NCBI GenBank assembly: GCA_001051155.2
Contig: JYIP02000008.1
Span: 496,001-560,000 of the forward strand
DNA: 64,000 nucleotides
Reading direction: 5' to 3'
From: Chrysoporthe austroafricana
Taxonomy: Eukaryota; Ascomycota; Sordariomycetes; Diaporthales; Cryphonectriaceae
Part shown: positions 11,988-20,727 of the stretch, piece by piece
Numbering within the stretch: the stretch's first letter is position 1
Layout of the letters: the number at the start of each line of letters is the position of its first letter
Translations under genes and position numbers: made by a program
Notes under the pieces: generated by a model
What the model was told of the DNA's origin: nothing
Databases searched by the model: none
What the model saw: the letters and a program-made list of their open reading frames with translations, nothing else

Positions 11988-13149
11988 ATGGGGGATGCAG
12001 ACATAGCTAGGGTAGTCATCTACCAATCTTACGAGCGCGAGCGCGACGCCGAGCTCGCTAGAATGGAGGTTGAGAACGACTTCAAGCTCCACCAAGTGGG
12101 CGAGAGGTTCGAGGCCCAGAGGCAGGAAGCCGTGCGCGCCATCGACGAGGAGGAGAGTGCCGAGCTGGACACGGTCCAGCAGGCATACGAGGAGGACGTT
12201 GCCGCGGCCAAGGCACGGCACGAGGCCAGGATCGCGGCCGTCAGGGCCAAGTACGGGATCGACGACGACCTCCTCGCCGCCTCCCTCGCCTCTGGGTCGC
12301 CTCTTGGTAGCCCTAGATCCCCGATGGCCGGCCCGTCCGAGTCGGTAAGGCATCTGCGAGACCGTTCATACTAAGAGGGCCGCATATTGACGAAAGCCAC
12401 AGGCCCAGCCCGTCTCCGATGCCGTCGCCCGCCACCGCGACGGCGCCTCCGCAAGCCGTCCTCGCCCCGTCCGTCGAGAGCCCTCTCGCAGCCGCTCGAG
12501 GGCCAACAAGCGCCGCAAAGTGGCACATGCTGCTTTACCGGACCTCGAGATGGAGAGCTCGGTTGTTGAGACGGGAGGACCGTCTCGATATTCTTCCCAG
12601 AGTGACGAGAGACACCTCTCAGGCTCTGCCAACCGTAATGCCATTTCCTCCCGCTCGACGATTGAACCTATTTATTGACGCCTTGATAGGGACTGAGAGC
12701 GAACACGAGGCATCTTCCTCCTCCTCTTCCTCCTCCTCTTCCTCCTCCTCTTCCTCCTCCTCCTCCTCCTCATCGTCCAGCTCGGTCGAGGAGGACGAGG
12801 ACGAGGATGAGGACGACGAGTACCAGGAAGAGGAGGACGATGATGAGGACGACGACGACGACGATGACGAGGAGGAGGAGGAGGATGACGACGACGACGA
12901 CGAGCAGCAGCAGCAGGACGCAGAGCAGAACGACTCCGATGCCTCATGGGCAAGATCGTCGGCTCGCGGGAGAGCCGCAAGTTCCAGACAAGGTACTATC
13001 ATCCACCCTCCCGAGACTGACAATAGGACGCAGCTAATGCAGGGTGAACCCAAACCACAGGTGGCCAACGGCGAATGCACGCTCGCCTCGCACGACCGCG
13101 CGAGGGCATCATGAAGATGAAGCCGATGCCTCGCCTCAAGCGCCCCTGA
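11988..13149 (+). CDS. Low-complexity acidic/serine-rich protein, unknown function
   Basis: I do not recognise a named family. A four-exon model closes in frame: 11988-12344, 12403-12634, 12690-12992, 13061-13149 (introns 58, 55 and 68 bases, all GT-AG), 326 residues. Residues 1-119 are a charged, probably coiled-coil helix (IYQSYERERDAELARME; KARHEARIAAVRAKYG). Exon 2 is basic, with a likely nuclear signal (RSRSRANKRRKV). Exon 3 has a run of about 25 serines followed by about 40 Asp/Glu residues, then a QQQQ stretch. The tail is basic (MKMKPMPRLKRP). The charge blocks suggest a nuclear or chromatin-associated protein, by inference only. The start is supported by the pyrimidine tract upstream and the regular coiled coil. 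The third junction is weakest: two nearer AG sites give immediate stops, which is why 13060 is chosen. Confidence 0.6.
12711..12915. repeat. Trinucleotide-rich tract (TCC/TCT then GAN) inside a coding exon
   Basis: About 60 bases of TCC/TCT codons followed by about 130 bases of GAG/GAC/GAT codons, encoding the poly-Ser and poly-Asp/Glu runs of the surrounding gene. Because the units are trinucleotides, long open frames also appear on the other strand and in other frames; these are not genes. Confidence 0.85.
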
Positions 13150-13699
13150 TAGAGCACGGCGGAGTCGAAGAGCGCCGAGTAACTCGAGGGCATACCAAAC
13201 CGGCGGACTAATCGTCCGCCAACAAGGCGCCTGGCTGGCGCGCCACCCACCGGCATGGTTACCGGCCATGTCCATGCCGGGCGAGTATCTCGTGTTGCTG
13301 CTTCAAGAGGGAATTTGTTGAGTTCGTTTGTCTTGCTGGTTGGGTTTGGTGGTTGGGTTCTCCCTGGCTTGTCGGGTTTTCTTCTGGGCCGTTCTGTCTT
13401 GTATTAATACTGTACTATTTACCCTGGCCCAGCCTTCGCTGGTGTCTGCCCCTCGGGGCCATTCATTTTCTCTTGTTGTCCTTCGGGACCAAATCGTTTA
13501 CGCTCCTCAGAAGGACTGTCCTTATTCTATGAATACACTAATCTGCTTGATAACCCTCATGAAGAGCTTAGGGCATGGCATGTATTAAGAGTGCATTTCG
13601 TAATGCAAGGCCTTTTGTGCAAGAGTCCTTGGAAAGGTGAAAAGTTTGGACGGTACATGATCCCGGTATCTCAAGGCATGGGGATGCTAAAAGTTTTGT
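13150..13699. other. Spacer before the transposon relic
   Basis: About 550 bases of 3' flank. Base composition shifts from GC-rich to AT-rich towards 13560, which probably marks the edge of the decayed element. No terminal inverted repeat could be matched by eye. Confidence 0.45.
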
Positions 13700-14540
13700 T
13701 AACGAGATAAAGTGGAATATCCCGGCTTATCCCTTGGGTCGAGCTACTTTACTGGATCGAAGGTTGTGAAGATTTCGAGATTCCGTAATAAAAAGAGCTG
13801 TGGAAGACTTGGGCTTCTTGAGGAAAGAAAGGGTGAAATCTGGCTTATTCAAGTTCATCGCGAAGAACGAATTCGCTGGGCTCAAGAGTATCAACATCTT
13901 ACTTTTCAACAATTGGCATTTCAATATATCTTCTCAGACGAGACTTTGAGCAACGGTACAGCTCCTTGGCGTCAATGACCTACGATTATGAAGCTGCTGA
14001 AGATCCTCAAACTTTTGCGACAATTCGAAAGAGACTGCAAGGCTGGATTATTCTGGAGCTCGATTTACGGTATTAATAAGAGCCTTATTTCTTTTCTGGG
14101 AGAACAGTAATAAACCGGCAAAGATTGAAAAGACTGGCAAGGAGGAAAAGATCTGGAGATATATCAACTCGCACAAATGTTGCAACAGAATCTTCAGCTT
14201 GATCAAAGAGTACCTCGATAAATACGATAAAGAATTGGACGAAGAAGTCCTTTTCCAACAAGATCACGCTTCAACTCACGGTTCGAAAGAGACGGCTTAA
14301 AGACTCTACTTGAGAGAACAATTTGGTGGCTAGCGAGATCGCCAGATCCCAACCCTATTGAGAACGTATGGCACTGGATGAAAGAATATATCCATAGAAA
14401 AGACCTTATGGGTCGTCTAAAAGTCAAGGCTTTTCGAGCGGCTGTGGTTGAAGTATAGGAGGCTATTCCAGAGTCGTTTTTCTCGAGGCTGATGGAGAGT
14501 ATGCCGAAGAGATGTGAAGAGGTTATGTCTGGGAGGTGAC
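13700..14540 (+). pseudogene. Decayed Tc1/mariner-like (DDE_3) transposase
   Basis: Remnant of a Tc1/mariner-superfamily transposase, broken by frameshifts and stops. Pieces in order: a helix-turn-helix-like stretch (VIKRAVEDLGF, near 13790); HREERIRWAQEYQHLT then YIFSDETLSNG with the first catalytic Asp (13855-13955); EDPQTFATIRKR and, in another frame, FWSSIYGINKSL (14000-14090); VLFQQDHASTHGSKET with the second Asp (about 14250-14295); and, after a further frame change, WWLARSPDPNPIENVWHWMK with the third acidic residue (14320-14380), ending near 14538. In-frame stops include a TAG after AAVVEV and a TGA after APWRQ. The block is much more AT-rich than its neighbours, which fits repeat-induced point mutation, though this was judged by eye. 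Not functional. Confidence 0.85.
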
Positions 14541-14600
14541 TTGACAAAGTACTAGATCCTTGGTAGCGTTTCTATATATTTGTACCTCCGAGAACACCTT
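13700..14600. mobile_element. Tc1/mariner-type DNA transposon relic
   Basis: The transposase pseudogene above defines a class II element remnant. The ends are not resolved: no TA-flanked inverted repeats could be paired by eye, so the limits are approximate. Confidence 0.65.
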
Positions 14601-14902
14601 GGGGGGCCTAACAAAGCCCAATGTAGAACCCAGGCCATATGTTTTATGGGAATACAGCTCATCTGCGCTCTCCCTTTGATGTCTTACTCAACCTTTCAGT
14701 CTTGATAGTAGGTCGCTTCCCTGCTCCGACTATTTTATGGTTCGCTCGGCCCTGGCTGGTCGAAGAGTTTTTGGACGCTGACTTTGTGCCCAGCTTCTAT
14801 TTCTCTATATAAACAGGTCTAAACGTGCACAATACGTGGAACTTAAGCCCATGCAGTTGATAAATTAGGGTCTTGCATGTCGAAATCTGAACATCAACGC
14901 GC

Positions 14903-15913
14903 TTACTGGAACTCAATAGCAACCACACTGCCCGGCCCCTCCAGCGTCCCATTCACCTTGGCTTCCTCCCCGCCAGCAGTAGTAACATACAGGGTGCCGT
15001 CCCCAAACTGGCATGACGTGGCGCTCGCCAGCTCCAGGCTCCCGACGCTGCCCGCGACCGTCACCACGCGCCCGTCCAGCCCCACCCGCACGACGGTGTT
15101 GTTCCGCCCCGTAGCCAGGACCACGCCCCCGTCCCCCAGCAGCGCGAAGTCGTCCGGCTCGCCGAGGTAGTCCGCGATGATCTCCGCCGCGCCCGACGGC
15201 GCGGCGGTGACGGGGTCGACGGGGATGCGGGCGAGCAGCTCCTGGTCCGTGGACGTGTAGTAGACGTAGGTCCGGCCGCCCGGGCGCGCGGGCCGCGCGA
15301 CCTTGACCCCATTCACGCCGGTGCTCGCCGTGGGCGCCATGCTGGGGTCCTGCAGCACGACGGCGGCGGCGCCGGTGGCGGTGTCGACCCGCCAGACCGC
15401 ACCCAGGCCGCTGTCCGCGGCCAGGAGGGTGGTCTCGTTCCACGCCGTGAGGCCGTTGATCAGTTCCATCCCGGGGACGCCGAAGGCCTCGCGGAGGGCG
15501 AGCTCCCCGGCGGCGCCGGCGGCACCCTCGGGAGGGGCGAGCCGCCAGAAGGTGCTCGAGTTGGGCTGCAGGATGCCCGTCGCGGCCGAGAAGTTCAGGC
15601 CCGCGACCCAGAACTCGTCGGGGGCCGACCGCGTCTGCGCGATGCCCATGAGAGCCTCGGTGCCGCTGACGTTGGCGAGCACGGTGCCGGCGCCGGTGGC
15701 GGGGTCGACGGACCACAGCTCGGCGGCATCGAGGCGCGTGGCGAGGATGGTCTGCGTGGAGGCGCGGTAGGCGAGGTTCTCGAGCCAGGATGGGTTCGCG
15801 GGGAGCGAGAAGATGGCCTCTACGGTCGGCGGGGAGCGGTGCTGAGAAATGTGGGCGGCGGCGGCGGCGGCGTGGGCCGCGAAGAGCGGGAGGATGGAGG
15901 GGTGTATTATCAT
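14903..15913 (-). CDS. Secreted six-bladed beta-propeller (SMP-30/NHL-like) protein
   Basis: Single-exon frame of 336 residues from ATG at 15911-15913. The N-terminus is hydrophobic and Ala-rich (LPLFAAHAAAAAAHIS), a likely signal peptide. The rest has repeated beta-strand blocks with blade-like motifs: ENLAYRA, LWSVDPATGAG, WVAGLNF, GLTAWNETTLLAADSGLGAVWRVD, GVNGVKV and PDDFALLGDGGVVLATG. This spacing matches fungal SMP-30/gluconolactonase/LRE-like propellers of about 330-350 residues, often annotated as hypothetical or found beside secondary-metabolite genes. No partner biosynthetic gene is present here. Several N-glycosylation sequons (NVS, NFS, NSS, NET, NNT, NGT) support secretion. Enzyme activity cannot be inferred. 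It lies 300 bases downstream of the dead transposon. Confidence 0.8.
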   Translation of the reverse strand: MIIHPSILPLFAAHAAAAAAHISQHRSPPTVEAIFSLPANPSWLENLAYRASTQTILATRLDAAELWSVDPATGAGTVLANVSGTEALMGIAQTRSAPDEFWVAGLNFSAATGILQPNSSTFWRLAPPEGAAGAAGELALREAFGVPGMELINGLTAWNETTLLAADSGLGAVWRVDTATGAAAVVLQDPSMAPTASTGVNGVKVARPARPGGRTYVYYTSTDQELLARIPVDPVTAAPSGAAEIIADYLGEPDDFALLGDGGVVLATGRNNTVVRVGLDGRVVTVAGSVGSLELASATSCQFGDGTLYVTTAGGEEAKVNGTLEGPGSVVAIEFQ

Positions 15914-17167
15914 GGTGATGAAGTGAGGTTATACGATACGTATGGGGACTTGAGGCCTTGCCGCAACATGATTCACGATGTCTCACAAAGTCTGCCTGAC
16001 CATGTCCTTTATACTCCCAGCGTCGACGCTGTTTATCCTCAAGGACGCGGTGGCTGGACGAGAAAGGCTCGCCGAACTTATCAAATGACAGACCGCGGCG
16101 TGAGATTGGTATCTCGGCGAGCCGGATTAGGAAGGGCTGGCCCCCAGTTCCAAGATGAAGATGATGATGCTCGCACCGAGAGCTGGCGCTGACGGTGCTG
16201 ACTCGAGGGACCGCATCCCGACTCCTTCGCCTGCTCGCACTGGCGAGCGAAAACAAAAGAGAGAATGATGGCATGCCGCGCGTCCTCGCAAGAATGCTGG
16301 CTGTTCCTGGCGGCGCGAGGGTCGCAATGCTGGCTTCTCGGCAATGCATCGATAATTACTTGAAGTCAACGAGCCTTAAAAACACAGAAATATGATGGGC
16401 GATGCTGCGAAACTGCTTTAAAATGACTCCTATGGGGTTTCGTCCTGTAGTGGTCATTTGGAAGCAGCTTCGAAGGAGGAGATGCCGTCGCGAGACAGAA
16501 TGAGGACACCTGCTTGGAGAAAGAGAATCCAGCGCACTCCGGGCGCCACAGGATCATATGTTTTATACAGACCTCTTAGTTGATGCACAAGTCCGCATCT
16601 GCGAGAATGCCCTGTGTATAACTGCAAATCGACCGGGCGGCGTTCCGTGAGCACCGTCACAGGCTGAACAAGTAGTCTCTGGCAGGTTCTGGCTTGCCCA
16701 ACGTGACAGTATCTGCGCGCAGCCACTTTCCCTCTTCATTAAATCAAGGTAAAGGCAGGCCAATTGGCCGCCGCGGCCCCAATGGCTGCGCACTCCATGC
16801 GTAGTGGTGCTGTGAGCGCGGAGACCAAGTAACTTAGAAGGCGAGGCCGGCTAGGGATGAGGAAGCCAGTGGGCGGGAAGTTCCCCCCATCGCCATGGTA
16901 ATTCGAGTAGCAAAAAACCCAGAGCTGATGCCAACAGACGCTCTCCAGCCCCATCTGCTAGCCTACGGCCCTGCAGGTAATGTCGTCTCCGTGGCCCGGC
17001 CCCGTCGGCCCCGTCGCCGGGACCCACATCCCCGGATTCGCACGGAGACCCATCGGGCCGGGCCGGCTGCTGATGGACAGCGGCACCGGCGGGGGTGGAG
17101 GACTCGTCTCGACAAGCCCTGCGACGGCACGTCAGGTCCATGTCGGGGCGTGGGCGCGGGCGCAGGC

Positions 17168-17193
17168 CCAGCCAGCCAGCCAGCCAGCCAGCC
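17168..17193. repeat. (CCAG)n microsatellite
   Basis: Six and a half uninterrupted CCAG units. It lies within the gene-free spacer. Confidence 0.9.
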
Positions 17194-18047
17194 GCTGTGG
17201 GCGGTGTGTGCTCTCACGCGGGGACCTCACGCGGGGACCTCGCGCCGGCGACGCCGCCGCCGTGGCGAGCTCCCCCTAGACAAGCTTGTGGTGTTCTGTT
17301 GCCCGCGGTGCGGGCTGTCGCCTGCTGCAGGCGTCGTCCCGTCCATCCACCCGGGCGCTGGGAACCTCGCCGCCATGGTGTTTCACGCCAGGCTCACCGG
17401 TGGGAGGAGGCTTGTCGGCCCTTCAGCCTGCCACCCGCGCGGTGCTGGGCGTCGCAACGTAGCGCCGGCCCCACCGGTCGAGGACACCGCCTGCACCAGC
17501 TTTGTTCCCCCCTCGGCGGCGTGGGAACGCGCCATTGTCGAATGAGCAGCGGGCGCCCTCTGCAAGCCACAGGTGCTGCGATTGGCCCCGGGTCCCGAGC
17601 GTGCTGCAGGCGGTAAGATCATGGACGGTGAACGGTTCGGGTAGTCAGCCGCGGTCCTGGGCTAGCCACTGGGCTTGGATCCCGCCGGCGACCCCCAGCC
17701 CTTGTTTTTTCCCTGGCTCTGCTCTCTGCGAAGGCTCAGGGCGGCTGGTCAGCTCAGCGTCGCTGAGTGATGGCACACCTTACCTGCCGAGATATGCGCG
17801 GCTATAATTAGCATGCCGGCGAGCCCCAAAGGGGCATCGAGGCAGCCCGTCCCATCGCCGGAGAAGGATAAAGTCGACGGAGCGGCCAGAGCGGGGGAGC
17901 CGTTGGGACGACCGTGTGAGACACCTGCTGCTTTGTGCCGTGCTTCTGCAGATCCATCGACCTCAACACTGCGACTGCGGACGGGATCCTGCTCTACGTT
18001 CTTTTTCTTCTCCTCCCCAGCGAACAACACTGCTCTCTGAGAGACAC

Positions 18048-18056
18048 GCTATAAAA
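18048..18056 (+). promoter_or_regulatory. TATA-like box
   Basis: GCTATAAAA about 50 bases before the ATG at 18099. It supports that ATG over an upstream in-frame ATG at 17916, which would place the TATA box inside coding sequence. Confidence 0.5.
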
Positions 18057-18098
18057 CCCCAGACTCGACACTGCGCCACAGGACGGTGTGAGGCCATC

Positions 18099-19133
18099 AT
18101 GGAAACTGCTTGCAATACGGAACCGCGCCCGGCCTCGCGGGCAGAGACGCCGGCGCCAGCACCAGCTCTGGAGGAGGAGGCCAGAGGCGGCGTGTCCTTC
18201 CTCGACCTGCCCTACGAGATCCGGCAGCAGATCTACTACTGGGCCTATCTGGCCAGCCCGGTGCAGCACCGACAGCTGGCGCCGTGGTACACGATCACGA
18301 CGTGCCGGTCACACGTCGTCCGGGAGGTGCAGGCGGGTGACGGCGAGGCGGGCGGAGACGGGGACGCGGGCGAGGCGGGCGAGGCGAGCAGGCCGCCGGC
18401 GGCGGCGGCGGGGCGGCGGCTGCTGGCGGCAGACCGGCCGTTCTCGCGGGTGCCGACGGCGCTGCTGCGGGCGTGCCGGCGGACGTACGAGGAGGCGCGG
18501 TGCGTGGCGTTCCGGGAGAACGAGTTCGTGTTCATCAACTGGTTCGCGTCGGGGCTGGCGGCGGCGCTGGCGTTCACGCGGGGGCGGCGGCCGTGGCAGC
18601 GCGGCGCGATGCGGTTCGCGCGGCTCGAGGTGTTCGCGCGCGACGTCGTCGCGGGCGGGGCGCGGCACGCCGACTGGGTCGAGCTGTGCGGCATGTGGAC
18701 CGGGCTGCGCGGCCTGCGGCTGACGGTGTGGATGGAGGGCGGGTGGGCGTACCAGGCCTGGGGGGAGGATCAGTATCACCACCAGCACCAGCACCAGCAC
18801 CAGCACCACCTGGGGAGGAGGGCCAAGGGCCCCGCGGGCGCGCTGCCGGGCGATCCGTGGGAGATGGTCGGCGACGGCGGCCAGACGGCGTGGGCCACGG
18901 AGGCGCTGGGCCGGCTGCGCGGGCTGCGGCAGCTCGAGGTCGAGATGGCGGACGCGAGGTGGCCGGCGGCGGACAAGGTGAGGTGGTGCCAGAGGCTGGA
19001 GGAGACGCTGGCGCGCTGCCGGGCGGCGAGGAGGGAGCAGGGCGAGGAGGAGGAGGAAGAGGAGGAGCGTGTGCGCGTCGTATGCGTCGAGAAGGACACG
19101 GGCGGTGCCGGGTCTGTCGAGCCTCATAGCTGA
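18099..19133 (+). CDS. Fungal DUF7730/2EXR-like protein
   Basis: 344 residues from ATG 18099 (METACNTEP). The frame is open upstream to 17916, but a TATA-like box at 18048 argues for the later start. It shows the pattern of large fungal families with a short N-terminal degenerate F-box-like segment: FLDLPYEIRQQIYYWAY at residues about 31-47, then LLRACRRTYEEARCVAFRENEFVF, then a structured region on the cell-wide pattern RLRGLRQLEVEM. Function is unknown; members are often annotated DUF7730 or 2EXR. Low-complexity inserts (Gly/Ala/Glu near 85-110, a His-Gln run QHQHQHQHHL near 230, Glu-rich near 315) lie between the conserved blocks. Codon use is extremely GC-rich. A CT/TG-rich simple tract starts just after the stop. 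Confidence 0.75.
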   Translation: METACNTEPRPASRAETPAPAPALEEEARGGVSFLDLPYEIRQQIYYWAYLASPVQHRQLAPWYTITTCRSHVVREVQAGDGEAGGDGDAGEAGEASRPPAAAAGRRLLAADRPFSRVPTALLRACRRTYEEARCVAFRENEFVFINWFASGLAAALAFTRGRRPWQRGAMRFARLEVFARDVVAGGARHADWVELCGMWTGLRGLRLTVWMEGGWAYQAWGEDQYHHQHQHQHQHHLGRRAKGPAGALPGDPWEMVGDGGQTAWATEALGRLRGLRQLEVEMADARWPAADKVRWCQRLEETLARCRAARREQGEEEEEEEERVRVVCVEKDTGGAGSVEPHS

Positions 19134-19136
19134 GCC

Positions 19137-19203
19137 AGTCTCTGTCTGTATCTGAGCCTCTGTCTGCGTCCGTGTCTGTGTCTCTGCCTCTGTCTCTGTC
19201 CTC
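19137..19203. repeat. TCTGTC/TCTGTG-rich simple repeat
   Basis: Degenerate CTCTGTCTG units directly after the stop codon of the 18099 gene, probably in its 3' UTR. Confidence 0.8.
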
Positions 19204-20669
19204 CTGCGCGGGTCGCGAGAGGCCTGCTTTTACCCAGCTTCATGGACAAGCCCTCCTCCCAAGCAGGCGTCCAGTGCCACGACAGCCTCTGTCTGCGTCT
19301 GCATGTCGTGCTCGGGACAGCACGAAGGTTCAGCCGAGAGTTTCGACGAAACAGCCGCTGGCACACGATCAGAGCTACTATATGCCCAGATAGTCAATTC
19401 TGTGATGAGCGTGTCAGCGTATCTTGGCTGCCCTGCCTTTCGAACCTTGAATTCAAGAATAACACTTTATTACTATTGCTATAGTCAGCACTGGGGAATC
19501 CTATACTCGGGGCCATACTGGGGATACCTAGTACAGTAGTTGTCTACAGTCTGCGGTCTGGGCCTCACAGGGCAGCGGCTAGCAGGGGGGGGGGCACACT
19601 GAGCCCCTATTTAAAGCTACTATAGTAAGTACGTCCGTACAGGGCGTCGCTGGCGTCGTCGACGTCTCCATCGCTGTCACATCTCTCTTTCTCTCTCTCT
19701 CTCTCTCTCCCCCCCCCCTCTAACGCCAGCATAGCGCCCGCCACATCCTGACAAGTCACTTCTCTCTCGTCGAGGACACTCTCGTATGTGATAGCTGGCA
19801 TTCTCCCTGGCCTGCAGGTGACGCTCTCCTCTGGCCGTCTACGTAAGCATCGACCCGACTCGACTCCACGTGTTTGTTTCATTTTTACTCTCCTCCCGCC
19901 TCGGCACTGGCCCGTCAGCGTCCACCCCAAGTACGGGGCACCGCGGGTGGGTGCTTGGCCCTATGGCTCCACGGCTCCAGCAGCCCTAGCAGCCCCAGTC
20001 AGCCCCATCGAGCCCCTGGCGGGATCACGCTTACCGTACTATGGTACCGCGTCATGCCTGCATGGCATCGTCACCTGCAGCCACCCCTCTAAAATATTAC
20101 TACCATCAACTAACCCCATCCATCCTCATCCCCTTCCAGCCCTCATCCCTTTCGAGATCCAGAAAACCCTTTTCTCGCCTGGTCTGGCCCCCCCTCCACC
20201 CCGTACCTGCAGCACCAGCTTCCCCTTCTGGGGATGACTGGAGTCGCCTCTCGCGTCCCCAAATTTAAACCCACCCTGGCCGGCCCCAGTCTAGTTTCTC
20301 TTCGCAACACTCGTTGACATTCGTGGACGGCCTCGGGTGCTGACCCACAGCAATGCGTGGCCTCCCGCGGTGCAGATCCTCGACTCCCATCTTGCCCATC
20401 TCCCGACATCCGACTCCCTAGCGCTACCGCCGTCCCCTACTCGCAGCGACCCTTCACGCCCTCCTCCCCCTTCCTCGCGCCGAGACGGAGACACAGACGG
20501 AGACGAAGGCGACGAGATCGAAGACGACGAGATCGAAGACGACCAGACCGAACAGCCTCCCCCCTCCTCGCCGACCTGCCGACACCGTGCCTGGCGCTGG
20601 CCGTCCTGCCCTGCCCTGGTCTGGCCTGACCCGACCCGACGTCACCACCACCCCCTCGAGTCTCTCTCT
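19204..20669. other. Gene-free spacer
   Basis: About 1.5 kb between the stop at 19133 and the next start at 20728. Holds a (CT)n run followed by a C run at 19690-19718. The part from 20100 is pyrimidine-rich, with C-rich blocks typical of a fungal promoter and 5' leader. No coding frame is supported. Confidence 0.5.
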
Positions 20670-20706
20670 ACACACACATACACACACACACACACACACA
20701 CCCACA
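20670..20706. repeat. (CA)n microsatellite in the 5' leader
   Basis: Nearly pure CA repeat ending about 20 bases before the ATG at 20728. It would be in the 5' UTR of the acyltransferase transcript. Confidence 0.9.
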
Positions 20707-20727
20707 CGATGGTTCATCACCTCCGCC

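Larger units (their letters stand above)
15914..18098. other. Gene-free spacer, 2.2 kb
   Basis: Upstream regions of the propeller gene (minus) and the gene starting at 18099 (plus). GC-rich frames at 16895-17616 have biased composition but no domain or splice logic, so none is called. Contains a CCAG tetranucleotide run (17168-17193), a direct repeat of a 15-base unit at 17214-17242, and a TATA-like box at 18049. Confidence 0.5.

Noticed and set aside
12619..13275. Long minus-strand frame with poly-Ser/Glu
   Set aside because: It is the reverse reading of the trinucleotide tract in the plus-strand gene. No independent start, domain or splice logic.
16895..17616. Two overlapping 170-220 codon plus-strand frames
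   Set aside because: Biased GC-rich chance frames with no domain, crossing a CCAG microsatellite.
17916..18098. Upstream in-frame start for the 18099 gene
   Set aside because: A TATA-like box at 18048 lies inside the extension, and the added sequence is Cys/Arg/His-rich with no family match.
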